DNA from: Albibacterium profundi | GTDB lineage: Bacteria > Bacteroidota > Bacteroidia > Sphingobacteriales > Sphingobacteriaceae | DNA: 64,000 nucleotides | Direction: 5' to 3' | Assembly (NCBI RefSeq): GCF_042159835.1 | Contig: NZ_JBBVGT010000002.1 | Coordinates: forward strand, 62,001 to 126,000 | In this document: positions 43,391 to 51,984 of the stretch, piece after piece | Numbering within the stretch: position 1 is the stretch's first letter | How the letters are laid out: each line of letters starts with the position of its first letter | Program-made: the position numbers and the translations under genes | The notes under the pieces: model-generated | What the model was told of the DNA's origin: nothing | The model's database searches: none | What the model saw: only the letters and a program-made list of their open reading frames with translations

Positions 43391-43924
43391 ATGCGTAAAC
43401 TATCGATGGATGAATTGAACCGTCCGACTATAGAACAGTTCAAAAATAGAAAAAAATTACCAGTTGTTCTCCTTTTAGACAGTATTCGCAGTCTACACAA
43501 CGTAGGTTCTATATTCAGAACAGCAGACGGCTTCGCTATTGAGAGAATAATACTTTGTGGCATTACCGGCCAGCCACCTCATCGGGAAATAGAGAAAACC
43601 GCCCTTGGTGCCACGCAATCAATCGATTGGTCCTACGAGAAAAATATAATCAATGCTATTTCCCACCTACGGAAAGAAAATTATCAGATCATAGCTATCG
43701 AACAGGCCGATAACAGCCTTTATCTTGATGAATACCAACCTAAAGCCAACAAAAAATATGCATTGATCCTAGGCAACGAAGTGAACGGCGTATCCGACGA
43801 AGCCATGGAAATGATCGACAATTGCATTGAGATCCCGCAGTTTGGGACGAAGCATTCACTGAATGTTGTTGTCTCCGCAGGAATCATCCTTTGGGACTTC
43901 TATGCCAAAATCACAAAAGGCTAA
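43391..43924 (+). CDS. TrmH/SpoU-family RNA 2'-O-methyltransferase
   Basis: 177 residues with a SPOUT fold. LLDSIRSLHNVGSIFRTADGF (motif 1), LILGNEVNGVSDEAM (motif 2) and CIEIPQFGTKHSLNVVVSAGIILWDF (motif 3) are all present, including the knot. It methylates tRNA or rRNA ribose; the exact target cannot be read from sequence. It converges on the next gene with a 4-nt gap. Confidence 0.92.
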   Translation: MRKLSMDELNRPTIEQFKNRKKLPVVLLLDSIRSLHNVGSIFRTADGFAIERIILCGITGQPPHREIEKTALGATQSIDWSYEKNIINAISHLRKENYQIIAIEQADNSLYLDEYQPKANKKYALILGNEVNGVSDEAMEMIDNCIEIPQFGTKHSLNVVVSAGIILWDFYAKITKG

Positions 43925-43928
43925 AGGG

Positions 43929-44435
43929 CTATTGCTTATCCAAGGTCATTTCGAAGAACTGGAACCAGTTCTCCCCTTGTTTCATCTCACCGATCTCTTT
44001 CCATTGCCCCTTTTCGTTTAAAAAGATTATATAACGCATATTACCCATCGGATACCAGTAGAATTTATCTTCAATGAGCTCAGCCTTGAATTTTCCATTC
44101 ATGCCATTTGCCAAATACGATTGGAACGAATAGCTCTTATCTTTCTTGTTGTAAGTTACGATTGCTAGTGCATTATGGATCGTCCGATCACCATCCATTC
44201 CTTTCCCTTCAATAAGCAAAGCTGTCCCATCCAATTTAAAGCTAATATCTTCAGTCTGTGAAAAAGAATTCTTTTGTCCATCCTGCCCCATCATCCAACC
44301 TTCACCTTTCCATTTTCCTTCAATGAAAGCAAGTTTTGAGATAGCTTCTTTAGCTTCCTGATCGGTTCCACCCATCTGGGCAAACGTGCAAATGCTGATT
44401 AAACAGCATGACAGTAATAAACTGACTGATTTCAT
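43929..44435 (-). CDS. Secreted DUF1579-like protein
   Basis: 168 residues. A signal peptide (MKSVSLLLSCCLISICTFAQ) is followed by a beta-rich domain with LAFIEGKWKGEGWMM, the start of DUF1579/lipocalin-like folds, and DGTALLIEGKG. The function is unknown; it is probably periplasmic. Confidence 0.8.
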   Translation of the reverse strand: MKSVSLLLSCCLISICTFAQMGGTDQEAKEAISKLAFIEGKWKGEGWMMGQDGQKNSFSQTEDISFKLDGTALLIEGKGMDGDRTIHNALAIVTYNKKDKSYSFQSYLANGMNGKFKAELIEDKFYWYPMGNMRYIIFLNEKGQWKEIGEMKQGENWFQFFEMTLDKQ

Positions 44436-44485
44436 AATATTGGTTTTTGGTGTAAAAAGTTGAAGACAAAGTAAGGAAAAGCAAT

Positions 44486-44516
44486 AATAACTTCATGTTT
44501 TTTATATGAAGTTATT
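44486..44516. repeat. Inverted repeat upstream of the DUF1579-like gene
   Basis: AATAACTTCAT and ATGAAGTTATT are perfect 11-bp arms around a 9-nt loop, about 50-80 bp before the DUF1579-like start. It has no T tract on the minus strand and could be an operator. Confidence 0.5.
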
Positions 44517-44621
44517 GTTACCAATTATAACAATTACTTAACTATCAAATACATCGACAGGCAACAGAAAGATCTCGTTTCTAATAAACTATATAAAAAC
44601 TGTCTTTAAACAGCCTTTATA

Positions 44622-44682
44622 CAGTGGTCAAACAGACCTTTTACCTCTGTTTAGTGTCTGTTTAACCACTGTTTGACCACTG
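44622..44682. repeat. Tandem and inverted TGGTnAAACAG repeats
   Basis: CAGTGGTCAAACAG (44622-44635) and its exact complement (44669-44682) form a 14-bp inverted repeat. Between them, CTGTTTAACCA (44658-44668) and CTGTTTGACCA (44669-44679) are tandem 11-bp direct copies, one helical turn apart. Alternative pairings are possible. Confidence 0.6.
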
Positions 44683-44710
44683 TTCTTCTTGAATAAGTTA
44701 AAAACTTTTT

Positions 44711-44760
44711 CTTTAGATAGAAAAAGGCCATGTTTAAACACGGCCCTTTTCTATCTAAAG
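44711..44760 (-). terminator. Strong hairpin terminator after gltD
   Basis: A 19-bp stem with one mismatch (CTTTAGATAGAAAAAGGCC with its partner at 44742-44760) encloses an inner TGTTTAAACA palindrome. It lies 17 nt past the gltD stop. Confidence 0.8.
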
Positions 44761-44776
44761 AAACACAAACACATAT

Positions 44777-46240
44777 TTAAGCTACCGGCAAAGCGTCTTT
44801 GGTTTCGAGCTCAGAGACGCCCATTAAGAATTCATCTACCTTTCTGGCACATTCACGACCTTCGGAGATGGCCCAGACAACAAGCGACTGACCCCGACGC
44901 ATATCTCCCGCAGCAAAAATCTTATCAGCTGAAGTCCGATAACTACCTTCCTGAGCCTTTACATTTCCGCGTTGGTCATATTCCAATCCCAATTCATTAA
45001 GAAGTCCTTCATGCTGTGGATGCAGGAATCCCATAGCCAAGAGCACTAGATTGCAGGGAATTTCACGTTCCGACCCTTCAATTTCAGTGAATTTGACAGG
45101 GCGGCCGAGCTGGTCCTTTTCCCATTCTAGATCGACCACCTTCAAGGCTTTCAACTTACCCTGTTCGTCAGCAACAAATTCTTTGGTGTTAACCGACCAG
45201 TAGCGTTCGCAACCTTCTTCATGCGACGTAGTTGTCTTCAAAAGCATCGGGTAGGTTGGCCAAGGCATCGCTTCTGTGCGACTAGCAGGCGGTTGAAACA
45301 TGAGCTCAAACTGGGTAACCGATTTAGCGCCTTGACGATTTGAAGTACCCACACAATCCGAACCTGTATCACCTCCACCAATAACAACAACGTGTTTATC
45401 GGTGGCCAAAATATCCTCTTGCTCAAAACTAGAGCTTCCAACTCGCTTATTTTGCTGCTTCAAAAAGTCCATCGCAAAATGCACACCTTTTGCCCCTCGG
45501 CCCTGAATTGGGAGATCCCTCGGTATTGTGGATCCACCAGCTAAAACAACAGCATCAAAAGCATTAAGTTCTTTTGCGGTTATGTCTTTGCCAACTTCTG
45601 TATTGCAGATAAATACAACACCTTCCTCTTCCATGATATTGATCTTCCGATCGATCACCCATTTATCCAGTTTAAAATCCGGGATCCCGTAGCGCAACAA
45701 ACCGCCCGGTTTATCATCCCGTTCAAAAACGGTAACCTGATGACCGGCCTTACTTAGTTGAGCGGCAGCTGCCAAGCCCGCGGGACCAGAACCAACCACA
45801 GCGACACTTTTTCCACTATTAATCAATACACGTTTTGCTTTTGCATAACCTTTTTTGTATGCGATCTCAGCAATATGTTTTTCGATCTCCTCAATGCTTA
45901 CCGGCGAGCGGTTAATTCCTAACACACAAGCCGACTCGCAAGGTGCTGGGCAAATTCGACCTGTAAATTCCGGAAAATTATTCGTGGAAGACAAAATCTC
46001 ATAAGCTTCTTCCCATTTCCCTTTGTATACCGCATCATTAAACTCTGGAATCACATTCCCTAGTGGACAGCCCGAATGGCAAAATGGAATTCCGCAATCC
46101 ATGCATCGTGCGGCCTGACGATTCAATTCATCATCAGTCAGTGGTTTTACAAATTCGTTTGAATGTTTTAATCGTTCTTCTACTCGTTCTTTTTCAGGAG
46201 CCTTTCTATCAAACTCCATAAATCCTGTTATTTTTCCCAT
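44777..46240 (-). CDS. gltD: Glutamate synthase small subunit
   Basis: 487 residues. The N-terminal Fe-S region has CMDCGIPFCHSGCPLGN and CPAPCESACVLGI; FAD motif GSGPAGLAAAAQL and NADPH motif GGGDTGSDCVG follow. It passes electrons from NAD(P)H to GltB, which makes glutamate from glutamine and 2-oxoglutarate. It lies 13 nt after gltB. Confidence 0.96.
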   Translation of the reverse strand: MGKITGFMEFDRKAPEKERVEERLKHSNEFVKPLTDDELNRQAARCMDCGIPFCHSGCPLGNVIPEFNDAVYKGKWEEAYEILSSTNNFPEFTGRICPAPCESACVLGINRSPVSIEEIEKHIAEIAYKKGYAKAKRVLINSGKSVAVVGSGPAGLAAAAQLSKAGHQVTVFERDDKPGGLLRYGIPDFKLDKWVIDRKINIMEEEGVVFICNTEVGKDITAKELNAFDAVVLAGGSTIPRDLPIQGRGAKGVHFAMDFLKQQNKRVGSSSFEQEDILATDKHVVVIGGGDTGSDCVGTSNRQGAKSVTQFELMFQPPASRTEAMPWPTYPMLLKTTTSHEEGCERYWSVNTKEFVADEQGKLKALKVVDLEWEKDQLGRPVKFTEIEGSEREIPCNLVLLAMGFLHPQHEGLLNELGLEYDQRGNVKAQEGSYRTSADKIFAAGDMRRGQSLVVWAISEGRECARKVDEFLMGVSELETKDALPVA

Positions 46241-46253
46241 GGTTCCTGTTTCT

Positions 46254-49200
46254 TTAATTATTTACCAATGATTTAGCTAATAAAACCTGCTTGTATTCAC
46301 GAGGGAACACCTTGATGAAGAACGGTTTGGCGTCCTGCCAATGATCTAAAATATGTTTTGCTAAATCACTATTCGTTAGTCGTATATGTTTCTTTAATAA
46401 AGAGATGATTTCTGTTTCATCCTGCGTATCCAATTTTTCAAGATCAACCATCTCACCATTGCACTTTTCATGAAACGTTCCAGACACATCGTAGATCCAG
46501 GCGATACCACCGCTCATCCCAGCTGCAAAATTCCGACCTGTTTCTCCGAGCACCAAGACGCGCCCACCGGTCATGTATTCACAACCGTGATCACCTAAAC
46601 CTTCTACCACGGCAGTTGCTCCCGAGTTTCGAACAGCAAAACGTTCTCCAGCTTGTCCACGTACAAAGAGACGACCCGACGTAGCTCCGTATAAAGCCAC
46701 ATTTCCAATGATGATATTTTCGCTTGCATTGTACATGCTCTCTTCACGCGGATAAATAGCCAGTTGCGCCCCTGATAAGCCCTTACCCACATAATCGTTG
46801 GCTTCACCCTCTAGTTCGAAAGACAAGCCTTTGGTTGCGAAAGCACCAAAACTCTGACCGGCGTAGCCATTGAACTTATAGTTTATGGTATTATCAGGTA
46901 ATCCTTCTGAACCATGCATTTTTGATACTTCATTTGACAGAAGCGTACCGATGGTTCTATCCGTATTTTTCAGGTCAAAAGTTCCAAAAACCGGTGTTTT
47001 ACTTTCTAAGGAATCTTGAGCCTGTTTAAGTAGTTCCCAGTCCAAGATGTCATCCATCTCATGATCCTGCTGCTCCGTATTATAGAGCGCTTTCGGATCT
47101 GCGTCATGCGCTACATAGAGAACATCGCTTAAGTCGACATGGTCAATTTTCCAGTGCGATATATTTTCTTTACGTTTTAAGAAATGTGCCTTGCCCACCA
47201 TTTCATCAACCGTTCTAAACCCTAAAGAGGCCATAATTTCCCGCATCTCCTCTGCGATAAACTGGAAGAGATTAACAATATGTTCTGGTTGTCCGGTAAA
47301 CAGTTTTCTCAGTTCCGGATCTTGGGTGGCCACTCCTACCGGACAGGTATTCAGATGACATTTACGCATCATAATACATCCTCCTGCCACCAAAGCGGCA
47401 GTTGCCACGCCCCACTCTTCTGCACCCAAGAGTGTGGCGATGGCAATATCTTTAGCCGTTTTCATTTGTCCGTCGGCTTGAAGTACCACGCGACTGCGTA
47501 AACGATTCTTCACCAAGGTTTGATGCGTTTCTGCTAGTCCTAACTCCCAAGGCAAACCAGCGTGCTTAATAGAACTCATGGGCGAAGCACCTGTGCCACC
47601 GTCATATCCTGCAATAAGAATAACATCAGCATGCGCTTTAGCAACACCGGCAGCGATGGTTCCGACCCCTGCTTTAGAAACTAGTTTCACATTGATACGC
47701 GCCGCGCGATTCGCATTTTTCAGATCGAATATCAATTGTTTTAAATCTTCGATAGAATAAATATCATGATGTGGTGGCGGAGAAATCAGCCCTACTCCCG
47801 GAGTGGAGTGACGCACCTTCGCAATCCAATCATCCACTTTATGTCCAGGGAGTTGGCCCCCTTCACCCGGTTTAGCACCCTGCGCCATTTTAATCTGCAA
47901 TTCATCGGCCTGACTCAAATAATGAGATGTGACGCCAAAACGTGCGGAAGCAATCTGTTTTATCGCAGAGCGCATCGAGTCCCCGTTTTCCATCTTTTCA
48001 TAACGGATTTCATCCTCTCCGCCTTCACCAGTATTACTTTTACCTCCAATACGATTCATGGCAATTGCCAATGTGCTATGCGCTTCATGAGAAATGGATC
48101 CGAAAGACATAGCTCCGGTGGCAAAACGCTTCATGATATTCTCGATCGGCTCAACCTCCTCTAACGGGACAGGTGTCCGGTGATAAGCAAACTCAAGAAT
48201 ATTCCTTAAGGTAAAGTATTTACCGTTTTGCTGACTAATGGCTGCCGAATAAGATTTATAGCTTTCATAATCGTTTGTACGACACGCTTTCTGCAACAAG
48301 TGCACCGTATCTGGGTTGAACAAGTGAGCTTCACCGCGTCTTCTCCAAGAGTACAAGCCTCCTTCCGGCAGTAGGTTTCCTTTTTTATTCGATGTAAAAC
48401 CTCGTTTATGTTTAATAAGCACCTCTTTAGCAATCTCATCTAACCCTAAACCTTCAATTCTGGAAACAGAACCGCAGAAATAACGATCCACCACCTCTTT
48501 ATTAATACCTAGAATCTCAAAAATTTGAGCTCCATGATACGACTGTAGGGTCGATATTCCCATTTTTGAGAATATTTTAAGCAGTCCGGCGCAAATAGAT
48601 TTCACGTAGTTTTTTTTCAGATCCGCCCATTGCAAGTCGGTTTCCAGCGACCCCTGTTCTTTTAGTGTACGAATAGAAGCTAACGCCAAATATGGATTAA
48701 TCGCCGTTGCTCCAAATGCAAGCAAGCAAGCAAAGTGATGTACCTCCCAAACGTCGCCTGCCTCTACAACCAAACCAACTGAACCACGGCGACCGACTTT
48801 AATCAGATGATGGTGAACTGCCGAAACAGCCAACAACGAAGGTATTGCCGCATGCTGGGAGTCGATAGCCCGATCCGACAAAATAATAACTTCAAAGCCA
48901 TCCTTAACAGCATCTTCCGCATAATGACAAAGGCGATTTAGACCATCTTCTAATGCGCCTGGCGTTTCGTCGGCACGAAAATACGTTTGAAGAGTCTTAG
49001 CTTGGAACACCCCCGTGTCAATGCTTCGTAGTTTTTCTAGCTCTTTGCTCGTTAGCACCGGATGCTCAAGTGCTACACAATGGCAATGCATTTTATTTTC
49101 ATCGACGACATTACCGCCGTTACCGATAAACGTAGCCAAGCTCATCACCAGTCGTTCACGAATAGGATCGATTGGCGGATTGGTCACTTGCGCAAAATAT

Positions 49201-50783
49201 TGTTTAAAATAGCTTGAAAGATGTTGTGCTTGATCGGATAAAACCGCTAAAGGAACATCCGTGCCCATAGCACCTATCGGCTCCTTACCATCCAGGGCCA
49301 TGGGAATTAATATATCTTGTATATCTTCTCTGGAATAACCGAAAGTTTGTTGATAGCGATAAACAGATTCCTTTGCTAAATAGGTAAACGTAACTCTTGG
49401 TTCTGCCAAATCATCCAGTCGAATCTTATATTGATCCAACCAGTCAGTATAGGGTTGCTTATTCGCCAGTTCAGCCTTTACGGTTTCATCACTGCTAATC
49501 TCCCCTTTTTCCATATCAATTAGGAAGATTTTCCCAGGTTGTAGTCGCCCCTTCTTGATAACCAGCTCTTCCTTTAACGGCAATGCTCCGGTTTCAGAAG
49601 CGACCACTACTCTGTCATCGCTTGTCACGGAGTATCGCAGCGGACGAAGGCCATTACGATCCAACATGGCACCGATCATTTTACCATTTGTAAAGCATAA
49701 TGCCGCTGGACCATCCCATGGTTCTACCAAGGTCGCATGAAACTCATAAAAAGCTTTCTTTATCGGATCCATTTGCGTATTGCCATCCCACGCTTCGGGA
49801 ACCATCATCAACATGACGTGAGGTAGCGAGCGACCGCAATGCATCAAGAGTTCCGCAACATTATCTAAACAAGCAGAATCCGACTGACCTTTATCAATGA
49901 CTGGCAGAAGGATCTCCATTTCCTCTTCCGAAAAATATGGTGATATTAAGGACTCCATCCCAGCATAAAACCAATTCAAGTTTCCGGTCAGGGTATTGAT
50001 TTCGCCATTGTGAGCGACGAAACGAAAAGGTTGCGCCAGACGCCAGGAAGGAAATGTATTGGTTGAAAAACGCGAGTGAACCAAACCAAAGGCAGAAACA
50101 ACACGTTCATCATGTAAATCTGTAAAATAGGCACGAACTTGAGCTGTCGTTAACTGTCCTTTATAGACGATAGTTTGACACGAGAGGGAGGTAACATAAA
50201 AGTGTTCCTGCGTCTCCTCCGCAGTCTTCTTTATTTCCTGAACAATAAGTCTACGCAACACATAAAGTTTGCGCTCAAAATCTTCCGTTGTCTTAATATC
50301 ACGCGGACGCTCCACAAAAAACTGAACAATGGACGGCTCTACACTCAAGGCTGTTACTCCAATACCTTCCGGATTAACCGGAACATCACGAAAGCCCAAA
50401 AAGTTAAAACCCCTATTAATGGCAGCCTCCTTAATAAGCGATCTGCAATGAGCATTCCCCTCTTCATCCTTCGGCAAAAATGCCATACCAACACCGTAAT
50501 GACCCGGCTCTTTTAATAAAATATCTAAAGCAATACACTCATCCCATAAAAACTGGTGAGGAATCTGAAAGATAATCCCTGCTCCATCTCCACTATCAGG
50601 ATCACATCCGCATGCTCCACGATGCTCCATATTCTCTAACATTACCAATGCATCAACAATCTGTTGATGCGATCTCTCTCCTTTTACATGAGCCACAAAG
50701 CCAACACCGCACGCATCATGCTCAAATTCAGGACGATACAAGCCTTGTTTCTGTTCTAATTTATTCATTGTTTTAATTTGCAT
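46254..50783 (-). CDS. gltB: Glutamate synthase large subunit
   Basis: 1509 residues from ATG 50783; ATG 50768 (MNKLEQKQGLYRPEF) is an equally good start. The class II amidotransferase nucleophile is C25 (EHDACGVGF), meaning a short propeptide is removed. The central domain, the FMN-binding synthase domain (GGKSNTGEGGEDE, GYDGGTGASPMSSIKHAG), the 3Fe-4S cysteines (CIMMRKCHLNTCPVG) and the C-terminal beta-helix (GATSGRLFVRGQAGERFAVRNSG) are all intact. Confidence 0.97.
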   Translation of the reverse strand: MQIKTMNKLEQKQGLYRPEFEHDACGVGFVAHVKGERSHQQIVDALVMLENMEHRGACGCDPDSGDGAGIIFQIPHQFLWDECIALDILLKEPGHYGVGMAFLPKDEEGNAHCRSLIKEAAINRGFNFLGFRDVPVNPEGIGVTALSVEPSIVQFFVERPRDIKTTEDFERKLYVLRRLIVQEIKKTAEETQEHFYVTSLSCQTIVYKGQLTTAQVRAYFTDLHDERVVSAFGLVHSRFSTNTFPSWRLAQPFRFVAHNGEINTLTGNLNWFYAGMESLISPYFSEEEMEILLPVIDKGQSDSACLDNVAELLMHCGRSLPHVMLMMVPEAWDGNTQMDPIKKAFYEFHATLVEPWDGPAALCFTNGKMIGAMLDRNGLRPLRYSVTSDDRVVVASETGALPLKEELVIKKGRLQPGKIFLIDMEKGEISSDETVKAELANKQPYTDWLDQYKIRLDDLAEPRVTFTYLAKESVYRYQQTFGYSREDIQDILIPMALDGKEPIGAMGTDVPLAVLSDQAQHLSSYFKQYFAQVTNPPIDPIRERLVMSLATFIGNGGNVVDENKMHCHCVALEHPVLTSKELEKLRSIDTGVFQAKTLQTYFRADETPGALEDGLNRLCHYAEDAVKDGFEVIILSDRAIDSQHAAIPSLLAVSAVHHHLIKVGRRGSVGLVVEAGDVWEVHHFACLLAFGATAINPYLALASIRTLKEQGSLETDLQWADLKKNYVKSICAGLLKIFSKMGISTLQSYHGAQIFEILGINKEVVDRYFCGSVSRIEGLGLDEIAKEVLIKHKRGFTSNKKGNLLPEGGLYSWRRRGEAHLFNPDTVHLLQKACRTNDYESYKSYSAAISQQNGKYFTLRNILEFAYHRTPVPLEEVEPIENIMKRFATGAMSFGSISHEAHSTLAIAMNRIGGKSNTGEGGEDEIRYEKMENGDSMRSAIKQIASARFGVTSHYLSQADELQIKMAQGAKPGEGGQLPGHKVDDWIAKVRHSTPGVGLISPPPHHDIYSIEDLKQLIFDLKNANRAARINVKLVSKAGVGTIAAGVAKAHADVILIAGYDGGTGASPMSSIKHAGLPWELGLAETHQTLVKNRLRSRVVLQADGQMKTAKDIAIATLLGAEEWGVATAALVAGGCIMMRKCHLNTCPVGVATQDPELRKLFTGQPEHIVNLFQFIAEEMREIMASLGFRTVDEMVGKAHFLKRKENISHWKIDHVDLSDVLYVAHDADPKALYNTEQQDHEMDDILDWELLKQAQDSLESKTPVFGTFDLKNTDRTIGTLLSNEVSKMHGSEGLPDNTINYKFNGYAGQSFGAFATKGLSFELEGEANDYVGKGLSGAQLAIYPREESMYNASENIIIGNVALYGATSGRLFVRGQAGERFAVRNSGATAVVEGLGDHGCEYMTGGRVLVLGETGRNFAAGMSGGIAWIYDVSGTFHEKCNGEMVDLEKLDTQDETEIISLLKKHIRLTNSDLAKHILDHWQDAKPFFIKVFPREYKQVLLAKSLVNN

Positions 50784-51024
50784 TCAATTCAATTCGATTT
50801 GCTAATTTATCATTATTTTATTTAAAAAATTACACTTTCTGTATTTTTTTTCATTTTTTTTATAAAAAACGTATATTAAATGGTTTATTTTGAATTTTTA
50901 TAAATTAGATAAAAAATAGGCTCAATAATTAAAAATGAACTATATTCTAGCTATTTTACATCGACCCTGCCAAGCAGTGAGGGCGATTTCGGCAAAAAAA
51001 TTAACTGCAAGGAAGCCAGCCTAA
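50784..51024. other. AT-rich intergenic region upstream of gltB
   Basis: This stretch is very AT-rich with long T and A runs near 50840-50880. A GC-richer island at about 50962-51020 (CCCTGCCAAGCAGTGAGGG is its centre) stands out. No ORF or recognised RNA was found; the gltB promoter must be here but no clear TAnnTTTG box was seen. Confidence 0.5.
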
Positions 51025-51071
51025 TAGCAATAAAAGTGCTTTTCATTATGCTAATATCACTTTTATTGCTA
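51025..51071. repeat. 14-bp inverted repeat spanning the SRP RNA promoter
   Basis: TAGCAATAAAAGTG (51025-51038) and its exact complement (51058-51071) enclose a 19-nt spacer. The right arm ends in the first two bases of the -7 element of the SRP RNA gene, and the -33 region lies between the arms. Confidence 0.65.
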
Positions 51072-51077
51072 CTTTTG
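51070..51077 (+). promoter_or_regulatory. -7 element of the SRP RNA gene
   Basis: TACTTTTG lies 3 nt before the predicted 5' end of the RNA at about 51081. Confidence 0.65.
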
Positions 51078-51080
51078 CGG

Positions 51081-51178
51081 TGGGTAAGTCTTTTACGACC
51101 AGCTCCCTTTGAATCCCCCAGGGCGGGAACGCAGCAAGGGTAAAAGGTTGTAGCGGTGCGATAAAAGGGGCTTGCCCA
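51081..51178 (+). ncRNA. ffs: Signal recognition particle RNA (4.5S-type, small bacterial form)
   Basis: About 98 nt. The ends pair (TGGGTAAG with CTTGCCCA), and the Ffh-binding hairpin has the GGAA tetraloop (51126-51129) closed by GCG/CGC, with CCAG on the 5' side and AGCAAGG on the 3' side, as in bacterial SRP RNA domain IV. A run of eight or nine T follows directly (51179-51187) and acts as terminator. The exact ends are estimates. With Ffh it targets membrane proteins to FtsY. Confidence 0.9.
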
Positions 51179-51250
51179 TTTTTTTTTACCCCCATTTTTA
51201 GATTTACTATTCTTTCCGACAATAGGTTATAAATTCATAATATTATTGGT

Positions 51251-51258
51251 TAAATTTG
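51251..51258 (+). promoter_or_regulatory. -7 element of the transaldolase gene
   Basis: TAAATTTG lies 51 nt before the ATG at 51310 and marks the probable start of the transaldolase-ypdA-purK-purE unit. Confidence 0.5.
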
Positions 51259-51309
51259 TTCACGAATTCTTTAGGGATTTTTATAAAATTTAGATCAAAA
51301 AAACAATCG

Positions 51310-51969
51310 ATGAAATTTTTTATTGACACAGCCAATCTTTCTCAGATTAAAGAAGCGCAGGATTTAGGTGTTTTAGACGGTGTTACCACCAACCCAAGTT
51401 TAATGGCCAAAGAAGGCATTAGTGGGGATGAAAATGTGATTAACCATTATAAGGCTATTTGCGACATCGTGGATGGTGATGTAAGTGCAGAAGTAATTTC
51501 CACTGATTATGACGGAATTATTAAAGAAGGTGAGGCATTAGCGAAACTTAATGAGAAGATCGTTGTGAAGGTTCCCATGATTAAGGACGGTGTGAAAGCA
51601 CTGAAATACTTCAGCTCTAAAGGGATCAAAACCAATTGCACATTGGTATTCTCAGCAGGTCAGGCTTTACTAGCAGCCAAAGCGGGTGCTACTTATGTAT
51701 CCCCTTTTATTGGCCGACTAGATGATATATCAACTGACGGATTATCATTAATTGAAGATATTCGTATGATTTATGATAACTACGGATTTGAAACACAAAT
51801 TTTAGCAGCATCTGTAAGACACACAATGCATATTTTAGAATGTGCAAAAATTGGTGCAGATGTAATGACAGGACCTTTGTCAGCTATTTTAGCTCTTCTT
51901 AAACACCCATTAACGGATAGTGGTTTAGCACAGTTCTTAGCCGACCATGCAAAAGCATCGGGCAAATAA
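51310..51969 (+). CDS. tal: Small transaldolase (TalC/fructose-6-phosphate aldolase type)
   Basis: 219 residues from ATG 51310 (MKFFIDTANLSQIKEAQDLG); the open frame extends upstream to 51256 but that part is untypical. GVTTNPSLMAKEG, VKVPMIKDGVKALKYFSSKGIKTNCTLVFSAGQA (with the Schiff-base Lys near VKVPM) and YVSPFIGRLDD are family signatures. Members are transaldolases of the pentose phosphate pathway or F6P aldolases; transaldolase is more common in Bacteroidota. Confidence 0.93.
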   Translation: MKFFIDTANLSQIKEAQDLGVLDGVTTNPSLMAKEGISGDENVINHYKAICDIVDGDVSAEVISTDYDGIIKEGEALAKLNEKIVVKVPMIKDGVKALKYFSSKGIKTNCTLVFSAGQALLAAKAGATYVSPFIGRLDDISTDGLSLIEDIRMIYDNYGFETQILAASVRHTMHILECAKIGADVMTGPLSAILALLKHPLTDSGLAQFLADHAKASGK

Positions 51970-51984
51970 TCATTTTAATTATAC

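Larger units (their letters stand above)
44436..44776. other. Non-coding region between the DUF1579-like gene and gltD
   Basis: 341 bp without a gene of note. It holds an 11-bp inverted repeat (44486-44516), a cluster of CTGTTT/AAACAG repeats (44622-44682) and the gltD terminator (44711-44760). No promoter of the TAnnTTTG type is obvious. Confidence 0.6.

Noticed and set aside
47766..48164. Antisense ORF of 132 codons inside gltB
   Set aside because: Fully within the conserved FMN domain of gltB; translation shows no domain and codon pattern follows the gltB strand.
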